38,306 bases of DNA. Origin: Chiua virens. Its lineage: Eukaryota; Basidiomycota; Agaricomycetes; Boletales; Boletaceae. Location of the stretch: contig JAHNUO010000091.1 of the NCBI GenBank assembly GCA_019787685.1, forward strand, positions 1 to 38,306. Direction: 5' to 3'. Positions within the stretch are counted from its first letter, which is position 1; the number at the start of each line of letters is the position of its first letter. Position numbers and translations under genes: made by a program. The notes under the pieces were generated by a model that saw nothing but the letters and a program-made list of their open reading frames with translations, did not search any database and was not told the DNA's origin. Of the stretch, positions 1 to 10,334 are shown one piece after another.

Positions 1-429
1 CTGACTTTATGACTCACTCAAAGCATGGTGCGCAATGGCGAGTATACAGACAATGAGCAGCACCAATGCTTCCGAGTTCAAGTTCACGCGTTGGAGCGGA
101 TGTAATAAAAATCACATGCCTGGCATCATCCTGATAGTGAAGTTTCCATGTGAAGGATGAAGCTCTGCGGTCTGGGTGTAACCAGTTAGAGAAGTTGACT
201 TTTTAGATGCCACTCGTAATCCACATCGCTCGCTCGCAACGACCTTTTGTCTACCCGAGCCGCATCATTAGCAGTAGATGTTCCCGCGGCGCTCCTATAG
301 CGCGCTTGCTTTTGTCGCCGCTGCTATTATCCTAATCGGCACCAGACGACCTTAAGGCCTCAGGGCCTCAAGCTCCGGACGCGAGCACTTCCGACCGTGG
401 GATAATACCGATAAATACCCGTTGCTCGT
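1..429. other. No gene seen at left window edge
   Basis: Short frames only, all interrupted, and none resembling a known family. The stretch precedes the decayed P450 copy and may hold its former promoter and first exon, but I could not align a membrane-anchor exon here. Confidence 0.4.
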
Positions 430-436
430 CTAAGCT

Positions 437-1768
437 GGACCATTTTCCAGCATTCCAGCCAGCTAATTGGCTTGGCTCCTGGTACGATGGTCTCAAGTAT
501 CTGACAAACGCTCAAAGTATTTTTACAAGGCTGTGACAAGGTATGCCAGTGTGTGGCGCACTGAATTGTCATAAAATGTGTTGTAATTCTCGATCACATA
601 GTACAAGTTGGCGCCGTTCAAAGTGCGGAACCCTCCAACTGGTCGGTTATTCTAAGCAGGAGCCAGCACCTGGAAGAATTGACGAAAGCGTTCAATGATG
701 AACTCTCGCTGGTGGAAGCTACGGATGACGTGCGTAATTTAATTGTCATTTGAACGCTGCCGAGGCTCATATCAAATGTTTGGCTGCAAATTCAGCTGAG
801 ATTCGCGCTAGGCCATGAGGTCATTGACAATCCCTATCGAGGGAATTGTTCGTTCTCAGATATCTCAGAAGAATTTATTTCACATCGAGTATACATAGAG
901 TGTAAGAGTTTTTGTTGGTCTCCCAGTATGTACGGTGTCCCTGCTTCCTCTTCCTTCGCTTCTCACTTGATCACCTCAGGTCGCGATCCCAAGTGGATTG
1001 ATCTCAATATTCATTACACTGTCGACATCATCAATGGGGGATAATAGTAGGATTTCTTTCCAGATTTTTGAGATCGTAAGCCAACTACGTTTCTCAGGCA
1101 TAGGTTATATCAAATCACCAGACTAGCTGCGCGATCCCTGACAAATATCCCCAAGAGCATCCGCGGTGTAAAGCTACTTTATCCGGTAGTCGAAGAAAGA
1201 CAGTGATATTTGAAGGAATACGGCTCAATAAGTCTGTTCGTTTCCCTTGTCATCAGCGATGGCGGGCTCATTCTCAGGCTGATTGATGAATCCAATGGTC
1301 CAGATATGACTGCAGAACGCTTGTCGCTTCGTCTACCAGTTCTTAATTTTGCAGTCGTTCATGTGAGTGAAAACGCAATCTTGAATGCCGGATGCTCAAA
1401 TATCTGACTCATATCACAAACAACTTCGAATGTATGCTCGGGCTCTTGCCGTAGTTTGACCGTGGGTTAACATTCCCTTCTGGTCTTTCGTGAGGAAGTT
1501 GAAGGAGTCGTCGCAAAAGACGGATGGACGAAGGTGACATTGAGCAAAACGTAGAAGGTTGATAGCTCCATAAGGAGTGCCAGCGTATGAAGCTTATCAG
1601 TCCAGGACGTTTCTTTGCCGAAAGCGAGCTGAATCAATGCTGGTACACGTCATCGGGACGTACGATGTGCTGGACAATACAAACAACCTGCCGAGCTTGC
1701 GTATCGACACTTTCATCTCCGCAAACCTTCACGCCAAGGTCACGTTCAGAAATTGGCACTGTTGATGC
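437..1768 (+). pseudogene. Decayed cytochrome P450, tandem copy of the next gene
   Basis: Fragments align in order with the intact P450 downstream: LDHFPAF..WLGSWYDGLKYLTNA (about 440-530), NWSVILSRSQHLEEL (about 636-690), FVGLP (about 915-930), DPKWIDLNIHYTVDI (about 985-1030), a LTNIPKSIRGVKLL block (about 1138-1180), LIDESNGPDM (about 1280-1310), DGWTKV (about 1522-1540) and PGRFFAESELN (about 1590-1635). It is broken: TGA at 534-536, TGA near 1201, TAG at 1552-1554, and a frameshift between PGRFFAESELN and the following MLVHVIGTYDVL. About 400 nt coding for the ExxR-to-heme stretch are deleted, so the FxxGxxxC core is missing. Several intron positions are shared with the intact copy (for example donor at 541), showing that the pair arose by duplication after the introns were in place. 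It cannot encode a working enzyme. Confidence 0.85.
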
Positions 1769-2016
1769 ATCTTGTATATGTCAATACGCAAATTTCTATT
1801 GACATTTTTTCACATGTACTTACAGAGACCTGCAGTGCCCCTCCAGTCTAAAGGGAAGTTAGCAGACGTATTTTCGTTCAACTCATCTCCGGTAAGTCTA
1901 AGTCAGACAGAATATAAGTACGTGGCACGCAATGGGCATTGCCACGCAAAGATGTAAGTTTCAGGGTAGGTTTCCTGATGTAACCGATGTCATATGCTTC
2001 AAGTTTCCTCCCGGGC

Positions 2017-2023
2017 TATAAAC
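2017..2023 (+). promoter_or_regulatory. Candidate TATA box of the P450 gene
   Basis: TATAAAC lies 46 nt before the ATG at 2063 and 31 nt before an upstream in-frame ATG at 2048. With initiation about 30 nt downstream of a TATA box, the 2063 ATG is the likelier start. Position-based inference only. Confidence 0.45.
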
Positions 2024-2062
2024 AAATAATCGATAAAATAGGCTTGTATGTGTCTCGTTATC

Positions 2063-4211
2063 ATGGGACTTCAACTGCCAGAGCTACCGGAAGAAATCTC
2101 GACCGTCATCTACTATGGTGTTATCAGCATTGTAGTTGCCCTCATCGTACTTGCGAAACGGGGTCAAGGCCCCAATGTGAGTAAACCTCACGTGAACATA
2201 CTATCCAACTCAAACATTTTGTGCCTTGTCCCCCAGCTTGATGCATTTCCAACTGTGGGCTCAACCAGTTGGATTGGCTCGTGGTGGGCCAGCTTCAAAT
2301 TTCTGACGAATGCTGCAAGTATCATACGAGAAGGGCACGGGAAGGCAAGTGCGGTTTCGTCGAAGGCTATCATTTATTTATATCCAGTCAAACCACAGCA
2401 CAGTTCTGCACCCTTCAAAATCGCAGAACCGTTCCATTGGACAGTTATCCTAAGCGACCACGGACACCTGGAAGAGGTGGCAAGGGCTCGTGAGGATGAA
2501 TTTTCGTTATCGGAGGCCATGAGGGATGTGAGTCATGGTTTGTTCGTATAAAAATTGGATTCGCGTTACTGAAATAGCACCGGTAGCTGATTCAGACCAG
2601 GTACACAATTGGCCCCGTGGTTGATCAACAGCCCAAACATCACGTGGCAATCCGCGGCCCACTTACTCGCAACATTGAAGTCCTCTTTTCTGGAGTTCGA
2701 GACGAGATCATCACATCTTTCGACGATATCCTGGAACTGAGAGGATATGGTAAGTAATTCTGTGGGTACCATACGTTACATCTGCTGAGCCAAGGACTCT
2801 AGAGTGGAGGAGTGTAACGGCAATGAGCTTCATCAAACAGGTCGTCTGTCGGGCATCAAACAGAGCATTTGTCGGCCTCCCGTTGTGTAGGTTCTTGGTT
2901 CGTCGACGTTTATCTCGGTTTCTTAGCCGATCACTCTAGGCCGCGATCCTGATTGGATTGATCTCAACATACGATATGCCTCTGATATCGTCATGGGTGG
3001 GGTTATAGTTGGGTTTTTCCCTGAGTTCATGAGACCGTAAGCCGTGATTTACCACCTCATCTAGGGGTTTGTTTTAATAGCCTGACAGACTGGCTACTCG
3101 TTTCCTCACAAATATCCCTCGAAGCCTTACACGTGGCATAAATCTACTTCGGCCAATAATCGAAGAGCGGCTAAAGTTTCTGAGTGATCACGGGTCAGAG
3201 TGGGACGATAAGCCTGTTTGTCTTCTTTGATGCAAATGTGAAATCATTGACACGAAAAGCTGACAGAATGACATTTTATCGTGGCTAATGGACGAAGTAA
3301 AAGGCCCGGATTTTAGCATAGAGAACTTGACGGTTCGTGTGCTGGTGATGAATTTCGCAGCTATCCAGGTAAGTACCATCAAGAAGTCGTCTCAGTGGTG
3401 AATGCTCAGCCTGTTCTTTGATTTGTACTTCAGACAACCTCGAATGTTTGTTCGAGTCCCTGCCGTCGCTCGATCGCAGGTTAATATTTCCGAGTAGTTC
3501 TTTACACAGGCCCTGTTTTACCTTGCCGCATACCCTCAGTACGTGCCGCTGCTTCGCCAGGAAGTTGAAGATGTCGTCGAGAGAGACGGATGGACGAAGA
3601 TTGCAATGGGCAAGATGAGGAAAGTGGACAGCTTCCTGCGAGAGTGCATGCGCATGCAAATGACCAATGGTAGTGGCTTTCGGATGTTATACATCTGCTG
3701 ACTGTCCTGATCATCAGCCCCATAGCTGGCCTTTCACGGAAGGTTGTAAAAGGCTATAAATTCTATGATGGAACTTTTGTTCCCAAGGGAGCCATGATCT
3801 ATGCGGCGTCTCAATCACCTTTGCACGACAGGGCTCGGAACCTCGATGAAGATCCTAAAATATTCGAGCCATTCCGATTTGTCGACATGAAAGAGTCTCG
3901 GGAAGATGGAAAATATGGAAAATATCAGTTTACATCGACTTCACTCGAATATTTGGGGTTCGGATACGGTAGACATGCTTGGTACGTTTTGCACCTTCTG
4001 CATATTTGACCTGATAATTTGATTGAATTTTAGCCCGGGACGTTTCTTTGCTGCGGTCGAACTCAAAACAATATTGGCCCATATCGTCCTGAATTACGAT
4101 GTGAAACTGGACAGTACAACTAGTGGGGTTCCGCCGAATTTGTGTATTGGCACTTTTACAGGGGCCAATCCGCACGCAAAGGTCATGTTTAGACGCAGGC
4201 AAGATAATTAA
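2063..4211 (+). CDS. Cytochrome P450 monooxygenase (microsomal, basidiomycete type)
   Basis: Twelve exons join in frame: 2063-2176, 2237-2344, 2399-2527, 2596-2749, 2803-2886, 2940-3036, 3089-3215, 3267-3368, 3434-3445, 3498-3669, 3726-3981, 4034-4211, giving 510 aa (515 from the ATG at 2048), a normal P450 length. An N-terminal hydrophobic anchor (IYYGVISIVVALIVLA) places it on the ER membrane. Visible motifs are an I-helix FAAIQTTS, the K-helix ECMR (ExxR), a PERF-like EPFRF, and the heme loop FGYGRHACPG with the cysteine ligand, split by the last intron. The overall type resembles the ent-kaurene-oxidase-like or secondary-metabolism P450s expanded in Agaricomycetes; the substrate is unknown. 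Intron 2 begins GC rather than GT, and exon 9 is only 12 nt. A decayed tandem copy lies just upstream. No other biosynthetic gene is adjacent, so a cluster role is not supported. Confidence 0.93.
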
Positions 4212-5753
4212 TCACGATACAGGACGACGATACAGGACGACAACACGTGTTCCTTTTTTATTTATTTAAAAAATCCCTCTTTCAAAAGACAGGGGGAATA
4301 AGGTACTTCCAATCAGGTCATTCCCCTTCGAGTTGAGACACATATGCAGCTATTATATAGTAAATAGCTTTGGCTAGATCAGACTTTTCAAAAATATATC
4401 GTTGTTTATTGTCCTGCGGGGCTGGGCCTCATGTCAGACATTACATATGACGCGTAGTTCGTTTAGATGATAATATATACCAAGTCCATCTGATACCAGC
4501 CTGCCAGGTCAGATTGAACGACCCGCGCTCGTTAGCGTGAACCAAAGCAACATTAGTCACCTGCTTTCCGCGTCCCGAGCTTTGGCATCAAGTACAGCTT
4601 GCTACGTAGCAACGACGGTCCCTGCGAGTTCGAATTCCAACTTTGGTAGACGACCAAGGGTTTTCTTGTGCTCGTTCTCGCAGTTCTCCTGACTCTCCTT
4701 CAACTCTAGGATTCCCATCTCCAATCCAAAGACCTTGGCTGCGCTCTCTTCTTTTCGTCTATCTGAGTAGTGAGAGCGACGATCTCAGCTACGCGCTGTT
4801 GTGGTTCCCGGGACCTTGTTTCAGCATCTTGAACAGCTTTGTTGTATCCAATTCTATGACTGTTCACTTCTGTATTGGCGGTTTCAACGTCAGCCTTAGG
4901 CCGGAGGAAAGCTTCACACTCCATCTGAGCAACGACCGCGGCTTGAGCGGATGACTGGTCACTCGAAGACCGGAGTGGCCCGAAATTCTCTCGGGCAGCC
5001 ACGACAGACGCACCGAGCCCTTCAACTTGCGCCTGAAGGGTTCTGGTGCCTTCGGCTCCCCATTCTCTACGGGACGCCTCACATTGCGAATTCAGCTCGG
5101 CAGTGACTTCACTTCACTTGGCTGAGAGCCCCTCGTTAGCCTCCTTCAACTGCACCGGAAATGAATACCATACTTTTTCTCGGAAGTGTGCGAGCAATTT
5201 TCATCGTCGCGAACCTCCCTATAGAGGGGGCTGACCCATTAGACGAATTGGGAGGTGACCTGAGAAGGCGATAGAGCGACGGGAAGCAAACTCTGTGTTG
5301 AGCTGGATGGCGACCTCTTCAAGTTCACAGCCTCCGAAACGGCGGAGTTCGTGACTTCGGCGCGGGGCCCCAGCGGGAGCATAGCATAGACAACATTCTG
5401 CCGTGCGGAGCGGGACCAGAAGTTGACCCTCTAATGATGCCATGGCCGTGCTCTTGGTTGGTAGCGTCTTGGAGAGATGAGAGGGAGAAGAAATCATAAC
5501 CTTGGCCTTTCCAACGTGGCGCCTGTCCAACACACGGTTGATATGAAGCAAGCGTGTACAGAAAACACTCGAACGCAGCAAGGTCCTTTTTGTCTGTTGG
5601 GATGGATGAATAGATAGATTATGGATTGTCTACTAGTAGTAGCAGTTCAAATGGGTTGGGTACAGCCACTACGGATGAAGCCGGAATTGTTTTTTTCTAT
5701 TTCGAACAGCATTTCTTTAGCTAGTCCTACCCATTTCTTGTCCCCCGACCAAC
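4212..5753. other. Intergenic region with an antisense coding remnant
   Basis: Between the P450 and the COX subunit gene there is no complete gene. 4212-4640 is AT-rich with no frame of interest. The only coding-like signal is the minus-strand coiled-coil remnant listed separately. A 120-codon minus frame at 5219-5581 has no recognisable motif. Confidence 0.4.
4706..5165 (-). pseudogene. Possible remnant of a coiled-coil protein
   Basis: The minus strand reads as an Ala/Glu/Gln/Arg-rich helical stretch: VQLKEANEGLSAK, a TGA at 5116-5114, then SEVTAELNSQCEASRREW and further heptad-like sequence to a stop at 4706. Composition and residue spacing look like coiled coil rather than random translation, and it continues on both sides of the TGA in one frame. 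No start, splice structure or family could be assigned. It could be a decayed gene or a chance open frame on the opposite strand. Confidence 0.3.
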
Positions 5754-6267
5754 ATGCGCATCGTTTCCTCCGTCCTCCGCGCGCGCCCCACTGTAACCCT
5801 TCGTCGCGCCGCACCCGCCCTCCCAACTAGGGTCCGCTTTTCGTCTTCGGATGCACACAGCCAAGAGACCTTTGAAGCCTTCTCGGACCGCTACGTCGCC
5901 TTCTTCCAAGGTGCAGAAGACCTCTTCGAGGTCCAGCGTGGCCTGAACAACTGTTTTGCCCACGATCTCGTTCCCTCTCCTAGCGTCGTCGAGGCTGCTG
6001 TCCGTGCGGCACGCCGCGTGAATGACTACGCGACCGCTGTTCGCATATTCGAGGGTGTCAAGGAGAAGGTGGAGAATAAACACCAGTACCAGGCGTACTT
6101 GGAGGAACTAAAGCCTCTTCGGGAGGAATTGGGTATGTCACGACGCATCCCCTTGTTTTCTTCTTTCCTTTTTGGTTTTGTTTTCTTGACTTTGTCATGT
6201 ACTAACACTGGAATTCTTTCCATTTGTGCTAGGCATCGAGACAAAAGAGGAACTGTACTCTTCATGA
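5754..6267 (+). CDS. COX6: Cytochrome c oxidase subunit VI (mammalian subunit Va), mitochondrial
   Basis: Two exons, 5754-6132 and 6233-6267, encode 137 aa. The first ~32 residues are rich in Arg, Ser and Ala with no acidic residues, a typical mitochondrial presequence (VLRARPTVTLRRAAPALPTR). The mature part carries the family core: ETFEAFSDRYVAFF, LNNCFAHDLVPSPSVVEAA, RRVNDYATAVRIFEGVKEK and YLEELKPLREELGI, ending ETKEELYSS. This nuclear-encoded subunit binds on the matrix side of respiratory complex IV and is needed for its assembly; the subunit name differs between fungi and animals. The start follows a pyrimidine-rich leader and no upstream in-frame ATG fits. The intron holds a consensus TACTAAC branch site. 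Length matches the family, so it looks intact. Confidence 0.95.
6133..6232 (+). other. COX6 intron with perfect TACTAAC branch site
   Basis: A 100-nt phase-1 intron, GTATGT at the donor and a CTAG acceptor. TACTAAC at about 6199-6205 is about 30 nt before the acceptor. It separates the last ELG codon from the final eleven residues. Confidence 0.9.
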
Positions 6268-8790
6268 TTAGTTGTTTGTTGGAGGGAGGGTTAGACGGAC
6301 GCGTTGAGTGAGTACATTTGCTTATGATTTTTTTCTTGTGGGTCGGATATTCATGTCTGAAAGTGATAGATGGAGATTTTGGACAAGTATTGTCGCATAC
6401 TTTCCCTCATTTAATCCAAAACGTTGCGACCGGGCGTTTGAGGTTACGAGTTGGCTATAAAATATCACCAACCTTGAACCCAGATGTTGCATTCCTCGAG
6501 ATTCGGCAGCACTTTGAAATTCGTCTGTGTCAGGGATATCATTTGACTTGTTCCTGAAAGCGCGGTGATCGTACGGCGACACGCCTAGTTATGCCATCCT
6601 ACATCGGAAGACCCTTCCCCCTGCGGAACTATGTGCGTGATGATACCTTTGGGCGTGGGTTGTTCATGGTATGTTCGTTCGGAGGTTGAATGGTGCAACC
6701 GACGACCTTGTGAGCTGGATGCGGTTTTTCCCTGTCCCTCCCTTGTGTGTTTGTTCTTCATATGGTGGCATCTATACCGAACACCTTATTGCCTTGTTTA
6801 TGACCCATTTGTCCGTCTCGAGGTAGGCCTTTGAATATCAGCACATTGCTATTCATTAAAACATGTGACCGGGACATTCCATCAGGGATGCTGTTGACAT
6901 GTGTGTTTTCCTGAGGTGTTTGTGCGGATTCAGAGGAAGGCAAAGTTGGTCGCTTCCCGCCGTCTCGTTATCAGCGACTTTCGCCAAACTGCGTTAAACT
7001 GCTTCAGTCATTTCAAATTTCAGTTTTTGGATCCCGCATGAGGGGTTTGCGGGAAGTTCACATCAAAATTCCTTTACAAGGGCAAGGTCACGGATAGAAC
7101 CCACATTTGGCATTAAGGACTTACCTGCAACTTTCCAGTAACTCGGAAGCGCAGCTTGGATTTACTCACCACTAACCACCGCTTCCTCTAGGTTCTGCTA
7201 ATGGATATGCGCATAACGGTGCAAGTTCCTCGGGGTTTAGACGCTCTCGCCTGTCCAACGGTAGGTACAACATTCACGGCGTGACTCACCGAAATCGATC
7301 GAATCGCGTAGTTTAATATTCTCAGTCCGTGGAAACGTACTGCTGCTTGATGTTGATAACCGACGTCCAAGTCAGTTGTATGTAAGTACAACGTTCTCAT
7401 CTCACGAAGTCAATACGATCGGGCAGACTTGTAGCAAGCGATTGAGAAAGTTATTGGGTCCATGACGTCGCACGTACTTACATTTTTGCAGGTTCACTTC
7501 TGCTGTCGTATTGTACGTAAGCTCCGTTCAAACGAGAACGCCACGTCAGTGACTGCCAGAGTCGACTTCATAGCGGGGTTTCGTATGCCGCACTGCCGCG
7601 TACGCTTTTGCTCTCTTCCTCGTGAGCTGTCAGGGAATGTCACCTCAATTCATTCACTTACGGCGTTTGATAGGCATACGTATTCGTGACACGCCAATTC
7701 CCTATTCTTGTCGCCGTCTTGCGGGCCCCTATTTACGTTCTATCCGCGAAGTCTGGACGGTCGGATGATAAGGCTGCGGGTTCGCTCGGTTCGAACGTCG
7801 AACCGTTGCACACCTTGCTTGCATGACGGGAGAAAGGAGAACGACACATGTCTGGCATCACATCGACATCGAATACGGCGGATCCAGGGTCGAGAATTCT
7901 GTAACAAAGGTAGATACGATATCGTTTCGTCTTTTCGTGATGGGCCAAGTGATCGAACACGCACGGAAAAGGCGGGTAGATGCGATGGATGTGCTTGTTA
8001 TTCCCGTGAGCGTTGACCGTAGTATCTCTGGTGCATTGGTATCTTATGTTATCGAGGTCGGGAGAATTTCAGTGATCCGTTGTGGTTGCCGTCGGCTTTG
8101 ATGGCGATATTCGGCGGCCGCGGTCCAAGGACTCGGGTAAACTGATAAAGTGTGATTTTATCGGCTGCGTTTTTCGTATGCAGGTACGGAACGGACATCC
8201 CGTATATATTTGTGGTATGATATTGAAGGAACGGGACTTTCGAATCTGGACCTAAAACTGGCTGTTAATATTGGTATTGTAGGTCCGTGCTCAGTGTTCC
8301 CGAAGCGCCTCATCCGGCAAGTGCCTTGGTCATTCAAACGGTCATTAACGGTCATTTTCGGAACGCATACACTCGGGGAAAAACCATGGGAGATCTGGGC
8401 GATCATATCGCCGTGTCCCTCCATGGCAGGTTCGCTGTTGTCACGCACCGGTTTGGATCATTCACTAATCTTTGGGGTTTCAAATTTTCCCCTTGAAAGT
8501 TCCAGCTTGAAGAATGAAGAGGGTTTGGGTTGCTCTCCCTGAGTGGGCATCCATAACATCGATTATAAGCCCTAGTAGAGCTTGTTGTCATGCACATTGT
8601 AGCTGCATCCAAGGTTCCCATATACAAATTGAATTGTTTGCACCCCGATCAATATTTCAATTCGTATTACAGCTAGATGGAGACTCGTGACTTTTTTTTT
8701 GCTTCCAAGTTTGGGTGCCCCAAATTGGTGTCTCATGCGCATGCGCTATCTTATCTCCCGACTTCCAGCCACACGTCCGATCATCTGAGT
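6268..8790. other. 2.5-kb stretch without a convincing gene
   Basis: Many frames of 60-110 codons occur on both strands (for example 7708-8016 plus, 7823-8101 plus, 8158-8448 minus, 8210-8542 plus), but they overlap one another, show no recognised motif, and cannot be joined by plausible introns into a longer protein. Donor- and acceptor-like sites exist (GTAGGT near 7261, GCAG near 8183), so a long noncoding transcript or an unrecognised multi-exon orphan is possible. Confidence 0.35.
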
Positions 8791-8796
8791 CAAAAC

Positions 8797-9321
8797 ATGG
8801 CGACCGAAAGCAATACGTATGACAAGCAAGTTCTTTCAATTTTGAGTCTGACAGACCTCACTAGTACCGTGACGCATACAGTCGTGAAAGAAGGTCCTTT
8901 CGTCCTCATTTATGAGACCTGACCATCGTCAACCAGTCTGTTTTCCCAACGCGAAGCAAAATTTACTGGAACCACTGGGATCAAGCGATCATGCCCTGCT
9001 ACTGACAGCGATATCGAAGGCTCAGACTTGGACAACACAAACGATGTCACTCTAGCAGCCGACACTGATCATGATGAGCCTGAGCCTGAGGCACTGGCCA
9101 AATTGAATTACCCGAAAAAAAATTGGACCCAGGCCAAGACCGTGACAATGGACACAGAGGTCAACATCACTGGCAGCGACACCGTGCCAGCGGCTGCCGA
9201 GCTTGCCTCCGCCGAGATCACTCACGCACGCACGGCGCTGTTCTTGATTCACTCACTGGCTAGCTTTTGGAGTACTTTGCACGTTAGACAGCTTCGATTA
9301 GGTTATACAAGAGAGTACTGA
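8797..9321 (+). other. Possible small acidic orphan coding segment
   Basis: Two nearby pieces look weakly coding: MATESNTYDKQVLSILSLTD from 8797, and an acidic segment around 8995-9260 with TDSDIEGSDLDNTNDVTLAAD and HDEPEPEALAKLNYPKKNW. The second frame is open for about 125 codons to a stop at 9319-9321. A splice joining the two, with a donor near 8868 and acceptor near 8960, is conceivable but unproven. No family recognised; the acidic low-complexity composition could arise by chance. Confidence 0.2.
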
Positions 9322-10334
9322 TGTCGAGATGCTGATATTGTGTACGATAGGGGCCGAGCAAGCCAAGTGACAACTTCATCCAGGTAGGGGTCTGATTCGT
9401 TTTCAAAGGGTTCCTCACAGGCAGTGAGAAGTGCGCAAGTAAAGATCCGAGTAGGGCTATAAATATGATTTGGAGGCCGGACTACGTCGCCGTACACATC
9501 GTTTCAAATTTGCTCGCCAGCGGTAGAAGCCGGAGTATCACGAGACCGCAGATTTTCTGACAATGCCTTATAATACATTCTGAAGAAAGCTAAATTATAT
9601 AATGGTAAAAAGGTCTTATTATTACTTTGCAACAGTAGGTCTGGTGAAGAATAAGTATCAAACAGTCAGTAATGACACACATCATGGGATTTGGTAATGG
9701 CCGGCAATGTTGACCAGTCTGGTACAGCTTTATATATTCTTTATAACAGTAGGCTGAGTGCATAACAAATGTCAGACTGTCAGTGAAGATACCAATTATA
9801 CAGTTTACATATTCCTCATAATGGTAGCTACAGTTGAAAACAAGTGTCGGACAGTTAGAAAAGACGTACTACTATCACACAAGTCGGTAAAGGGCAAGGC
9901 CAATTAATTTGAGGGTAGTCGAAAATGTGTACCAAACATATCTTTACTAAGCAAAGATATCGATGCTTGCAACGTTCCCAACCCGAGTCCAACACACATT
10001 TCTGGCCAACTTTTTCATTCATGCTCGAGCTTCATCAATAGTACCACTCCGATGGCATTCTCAAATAAGTGTCAGGAAGGTGAAAGTGGGTCAGATATGC
10101 ACGTATAGGAAGACTTTCGAACGATCAACCAGGTGGCGACAGTGAATAATTACCTGTAGCATGATTATGGCAGGCAAAGTGGATCATCCCGGGAGTAACG
10201 GCAACTGAAGGAAACGTTTTCACGTCGTCATCATTTTGATCGACCAAACGAATGATAGCAAATAGATAACCAGATTATTCTGCTTCGTGATTTCGAATAG
10301 CCTAGTACAACGTTCGAATTGGACCCAAATGAGT
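9322..10334. other. AT-rich intergenic region
   Basis: No gene recognised. The centre holds the degenerate repeats listed separately. It lies downstream of the minus-strand DUF6698 gene and probably contains its 3' end signals. Confidence 0.4.
9619..9870. repeat. Degenerate AT-rich tandem repeats
   Basis: Three diverged units share a front motif (AACAGTAGGTCTGG at about 9630, AACAGTAGGCTGAG at about 9745, AATGGTAGCTACAG at about 9819) followed 20-25 nt later by a second motif (TATCAAACAGTCAGTAA, TGTCAGACTGTCAGTGA, TGTCGGACAGTTAGAAA). Spacing is about 117 then 73 nt. A weaker copy of the second motif (TGTCAGGAAGGTGAAA) occurs near 10068. No coding potential. Confidence 0.5.

Noticed and set aside
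3686..3717. 32-nt alternative intron in the P450 after ECMR
   Set aside because: Too short; 3670-3725 (56 nt) keeps the frame and gives the expected spacing to the RKV motif.
4615..4640. GAGTTCGAATTC resembling a tRNA B box
   Set aside because: No A box or cloverleaf could be built in the preceding 70 nt.
7780..7805. CGGTTCGAACGTCG resembling a tRNA B box
   Set aside because: Imperfect box and no acceptor-stem pairing nearby.
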